18,594 bases of DNA from JBAYJY01 sp041664945 (GTDB taxonomy: Bacteria > UBP15 > UBA6099). The DNA is taken from the NCBI GenBank assembly GCA_041664945.1, contig JBAYJY010000088.1, positions 1-18,594 on the forward strand. Reading direction: 5' to 3'. The translations under genes and the position numbers were made by a program. Below the pieces are notes generated by a model. That model was not told where the DNA came from, did no database searches, and saw only the letters and a list, made by a program, of their open reading frames with translations. This document shows positions 16,000 to 18,594 of this stretch, in pieces (the first letter of the stretch is position 1; every line of letters starts with the position of its first letter).

Positions 16000-17097
16000 A
16001 TGAATTGCATCGGAAGAATTGTTAAGACGGCGGTAATGGCGGGGATGGTTTTGGCGATATCGCTGGCAGGCGGCGCGGCGGCGAAAGCGCAGGACGCGCA
16101 GGCAAAGCCATTCAAAATCGTGCCCATATGGATACACGTGCATACAAATTTCGAAGGCGACGGCGGCTCGGAAGCTATCCCGAAAATCATCGCCACAATT
16201 AAGTCCAAAGGCTATCAGGGCGTCATTTTTAATCCTCATTCTGACGATCTCAATTTTCCGGCGTTCAAAAAAGCGGTGGACGCGGAGAACGGCTCCGATT
16301 TCCTTGCCGTGCCCGGCCGTGAGATCATCACAAACACAACGAAAACCGAGAAAGAACATGTGATGTGTCATGTGAACGCCATAAGCGACTCGGGAGACCC
16401 TGCTATTCTCGACCACAAATTCAAGGCGGAACAATTGCCAGAACTGCTCGGCGAACTAAAAAAAGAAAACGCTTTTGTAATCTGGAACCACCCGTGGGGA
16501 TGCCATCAGTGGGAACAGACGCCCGGCTCGTTCAACGCGATCGAGCTTTTCAACGACTACGGGCCGGACTATCAGAACGGCGGCAATTACGATTTCAACA
16601 AACGCATGTATCTGAGCGTCCTTAAAGGCGGCGGGAAAATGGTCGCGATAGCCGGAATCGACATGCACGTCATGGCGCAGACGACGCTCGGCGACAACAC
16701 GACTTACGTTTTCCCGGACGCGTTTAACCGCGAATCGCTCGTATCAGCGCTCCGCGCCGGAAGCGCGATCGCGGCGTTCAACGCTAAGATTCTGTCTCTG
16801 AATATGAAACCGTCGCAGACTCCGGTTGTTCTCACAAGCGACGCGTTCGAGGTCAAGGGCGCGATAGCCCTGAAATCTTACAACGGCTTCAAGCCCTCTA
16901 TCGTCGTCTATAAGAACGGCGTCGAGTTTGCGCCGGCGGTTCCGGCGACTCTCACGCGCGGCGAAAAAGGCGCAAAAAACTATTTCGCTTACGACTTCTC
17001 TTTCGGAGACAAGCTCGCTCCAGGCGCAACCGCCTGCTATGTTTTCGAAATCCCGCATTATATCGTCTCTTCATCGTTCTGCTTCGCCGGAAAGTAA
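16000..17097 (+). CDS. Exported PHP-domain metallohydrolase-like protein
   Basis: A 365-residue protein with a signal peptide (about residues 1-30, ending AAAKA). The PHP metal-site series is nearly complete: H46 and H48 in IHVHT, H80 in NPHSDD, E108 in PGREI, H124 in VMCHV, H164 in NHPWG, and D221/H223 in GIDMH. Motif II is usually TDHN; here the Asp position is Pro, while the His is kept. The last ~110 residues (from ~255) form a beta-rich tail. Relatives hydrolyse phosphoesters with two or three metal ions, and many CehA-like members are exported with unknown substrates. AAGGGA lies 8-9 bases before the ATG. It is divergent from the cyclase-like gene (174-base gap) and followed at 84 bases by the acetyltransferase gene, which is probably co-transcribed. 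It shares layout, though little sequence, with the clipped PHP protein at the left edge. Confidence 0.82.
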   Translation: MNCIGRIVKTAVMAGMVLAISLAGGAAAKAQDAQAKPFKIVPIWIHVHTNFEGDGGSEAIPKIIATIKSKGYQGVIFNPHSDDLNFPAFKKAVDAENGSDFLAVPGREIITNTTKTEKEHVMCHVNAISDSGDPAILDHKFKAEQLPELLGELKKENAFVIWNHPWGCHQWEQTPGSFNAIELFNDYGPDYQNGGNYDFNKRMYLSVLKGGGKMVAIAGIDMHVMAQTTLGDNTTYVFPDAFNRESLVSALRAGSAIAAFNAKILSLNMKPSQTPVVLTSDAFEVKGAIALKSYNGFKPSIVVYKNGVEFAPAVPATLTRGEKGAKNYFAYDFSFGDKLAPGATACYVFEIPHYIVSSSFCFAGK

Positions 17098-17167
17098 AGG
17101 CCGCTCCATAACCCCGCGAGGCAGGAAAGGCCGCGCAGCGATGGTCTGAGAAATCGGGGCGAGCGGC

Positions 17168-17172
17168 GGGAG
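17168..17172 (+). promoter_or_regulatory. Ribosome binding site that favours a GTG start for the HGSNAT-like gene
   Basis: GGGAG lies 9 bases before the GTG at 17182 but touches the TTG at 17173 with no spacer. This decides for GTG. Confidence 0.45.
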
Positions 17173-17181
17173 TTGCGCATA

Positions 17182-18309
17182 GTGGTTGAAAACAGAACTG
17201 TTAAACCCAAGAGGCTTCTCTCGCTCGACGCGTTTCGCGGAATAGCGATCGCCGGGATGATTATGGTTAACAATCCCGGCAACGAGAAAACTACTTATTC
17301 GTGGATCGCTCACGCCGCCTGGAACGGATGGACGCCCGCCGACCTCGTGTTCCCGTCTTTCATTTTCATCATGTGCGTCGCAGTGACGCTGTCGCTTTCG
17401 CGCAGAGGCGCGGAAGGTCAGGACAACAGAAAAATTATTTTGCACGCCGCGCGGCGAGCGCTGATCCTGTTCGGGCTCGGTCTTTTATTCGGAATCAATC
17501 CCGGACAAACTCCGTGGGGTTTCCGATTCGCCGGTGTTTTTCAGAGGTTGGCGATTGTGTATTTCCTCGCCACGCTGCTTGTTCTTCATGCGCGGCCGCG
17601 CATGTGGGCGGCGGCGGCGCTCGCGCTTCTGGCGGCGTACTGGGCGGCGATGAAGCTGATTCCGGTTCCGGGTTTCGGAGCCGGCGATCTCTCAAAAGCG
17701 GGCTGCCTCGCGGGCTACATAGACAACATTTTGTTTAAGGGGCACATGTGGGAACCATACTGGGATCCGGAGGGTCTGCTAAGCACGGTTCCGGCCGTCG
17801 CGAGCGGCTTCATCGGATGCCTCGCCGGCGACTGGCTCAGAAACGACAAGCCGCTCGCGGAGAAGATAGCCGGACTTGCGCTCGCCGGAAACATCCTGAT
17901 CGCCGTGGCGTTCGCGCTCAATCCGCTTTTCCCTATAAACAAAAATCTCTGGAGCCCGACATTCGCTCTTTTTTCGAGCGGTTTCGCTATGATCGCGCTT
18001 GCCGCCTGCATGTGGTTTATCGACCATAAGAGGCGCAAGCTGTGGGCGAAGCCATTCGAGGTTCTCGGCACGAACTCGCTTCTGGCATATATCCTTTCGG
18101 GCGCGCTGATGTACGGTTTCAGCCTGATACCCGTCGGCGAGACATCCGCAGGCGCGGCGACCAGCCTGAAGGCCTTGCTTTACAGCAACCTTTTCGCGTC
18201 GTGGGCGGGGCCGTGGACCGGTTCGCTCCTTTTTTCGGCCGCCTACGTCGTTTTCTGGATGGCGCTGATCTCGCCTCTCTATCGAAAAAAGATATTCATA
18301 AAACTGTGA
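17182..18309 (+). CDS. HGSNAT/NagX-type membrane acetyltransferase (heparan-alpha-glucosaminide N-acetyltransferase-like)
   Basis: A polytopic membrane protein of 375 residues with about ten hydrophobic segments. The N-terminal signature RLLSLDAFRGIAIAGMI and the block HAAWNGWTPADLVFPSF identify the family. H44 in that block matches the active-site histidine of human HGSNAT, as I recall it, which moves an acetyl group from acetyl-CoA across the membrane to a glucosamine end. Bacterial homologues (NagX, DUF1624/DUF5009) occur beside amino-sugar and polysaccharide genes, and few have a proven reaction. The block after FIFIM reads CVAV where Gly is usual. No ATG start exists: I chose the GTG at 17182 for its ribosome site, and the TTG at 17173 would add three residues. 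It follows the PHP gene by 84 bases with no terminator, so it is probably the second gene of that unit. Confidence 0.85.
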   Translation: MVENRTVKPKRLLSLDAFRGIAIAGMIMVNNPGNEKTTYSWIAHAAWNGWTPADLVFPSFIFIMCVAVTLSLSRRGAEGQDNRKIILHAARRALILFGLGLLFGINPGQTPWGFRFAGVFQRLAIVYFLATLLVLHARPRMWAAAALALLAAYWAAMKLIPVPGFGAGDLSKAGCLAGYIDNILFKGHMWEPYWDPEGLLSTVPAVASGFIGCLAGDWLRNDKPLAEKIAGLALAGNILIAVAFALNPLFPINKNLWSPTFALFSSGFAMIALAACMWFIDHKRRKLWAKPFEVLGTNSLLAYILSGALMYGFSLIPVGETSAGAATSLKALLYSNLFASWAGPWTGSLLFSAAYVVFWMALISPLYRKKIFIKL

Positions 18310-18497
18310 CATCAGCAAATCGAAACCGCTTTCAATTCAATGCATTTATCCGTATTATTTGCAGCCGTAGGGGCGCGCCTTTTGTCATTGCCTTGTTCCC
18401 ATGAGAGAGATAGGAGGAAAATTTTGTAATTCGCGGGTTTGGAGCAGCCGGATAACCCGGAAGCTTTTAGTCTGCCGTCATCGTAAGTTTTCCGGCA
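18310..18497. other. Convergent intergenic region
   Basis: These 188 bases lie between the acetyltransferase stop and the clipped minus-strand gene. They contain short hairpins: the palindrome GGCGCGCC near 18372-18379 followed by TTTT on the plus strand, CCGG/CCGG near 18450-18462 followed by AAGCTTTT, and TGCCG/CGGCA on the minus strand just after the clipped gene's stop. Any could aid termination, but none has both a strong stem and a good T-run. No gene is convincing here. Confidence 0.35.
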
Positions 18498-18594
18498 TTA
18501 CCACTTCCAGCTATACTTAAGCACGACATTCAATGATGTCTCTCTGCGGTCTGAACTCGGGCTCACCTCATCGCTGAAGGCTTCGGAACGGTAG
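18498..18594 (-). CDS. C-terminal end of a probable outer-membrane beta-barrel protein (clipped by the window)
   Basis: On the minus strand the frame is open from the window edge to the TAA at 18500-18498: 31 residues plus the stop codon. It begins YRSEAFSDEVSP and ends TSLNVVLKYSWKW. Alternating hydrophobic residues ending in an aromatic residue are the C-terminal signature of outer-membrane beta-barrels recognised by BamA. Most of the protein lies beyond the window, so its type (porin-like, TonB-dependent or other) cannot be told. It is convergent with the acetyltransferase gene. Confidence 0.6.
   Translation of the reverse strand, partial: YRSEAFSDEVSPSSDRRETSLNVVLKYSWKW

Noticed and set aside
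18401..18520. Possible 39-residue plus-strand ORF in the last intergenic region
   Set aside because: It has no ribosome site, no recognisable features and a basic, low-information product, and it overlaps the end of the beta-barrel gene on the other strand.

Overview
The window carries twelve protein-coding genes plus one clipped gene end. It reads as a carbohydrate-degradation region of a Gram-negative bacterium. The evidence for Gram-negative is the set of exported enzymes with Sec-type signal peptides and a clipped C-terminus at the right edge that looks like an outer-membrane beta-barrel end. DNA is moderately GC-rich and strongly codon-biased, and the promoters are sigma70-like (TTGACC/TTGAAA/TTGACA with TATAAT-like boxes). 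I cannot assign a phylum. The gene types suit a PVC, FCB or candidate-phylum polymer degrader, but that is only an impression. No SusC/SusD pair, transporter, regulator, tRNA, rRNA, CRISPR, insertion sequence or phage gene is visible. No stretch over 300 bases lacks a gene.

Layout. (1) At 1-754 (+) is the C-terminal part of a CehA/McbA-type PHP metallohydrolase. (2) From 11255 down to 787 runs a minus-strand block. In transcription order it holds a type-B carboxylesterase, an SGNH-hydrolase-like membrane-anchored protein, a second paralogous carboxylesterase, a DHH-family phosphoesterase, a GH115 alpha-glucuronidase and an M23 peptidase. Promoters and a clear intrinsic terminator split the block into at least four transcription units: esterase 2 plus SGNH; esterase 1, which ends at the terminator near 5970-5998; DHH; and GH115 plus M23. 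(3) At 11497-14175 (+) is a GH3 beta-glycosidase with an inserted PA14 domain, divergent from esterase 2. (4) At 14218-15825 (-) is a two-gene unit: a class III nucleotide-cyclase-like protein, then a TylF/MycF-type methyltransferase. (5) At 16000-18309 (+) are an exported PHP-domain protein and an HGSNAT/NagX-type membrane acetyltransferase. (6) At 18498-18594 (-) is the last 32 codons, stop included, of a probable outer-membrane beta-barrel protein.

Working together (inference): GH115 would remove (4-O-methyl)glucuronic acid from xylan, the esterases would remove ester groups, and the GH3 enzyme would release terminal sugars from the resulting oligosaccharides. This makes a plausible side-chain-stripping set for glucuronoxylan. 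The cyclase-like gene, the PHP proteins and the acetyltransferase have no obvious place in that pathway.

Most unusual points: a compact nested palindrome with direct repeats in the leader of esterase 1; near-identical promoters on the two esterase paralogues; an SGNH protein with an extra C-terminal beta-sandwich; and a stand-alone cyclase-like protein next to a small-molecule methyltransferase.
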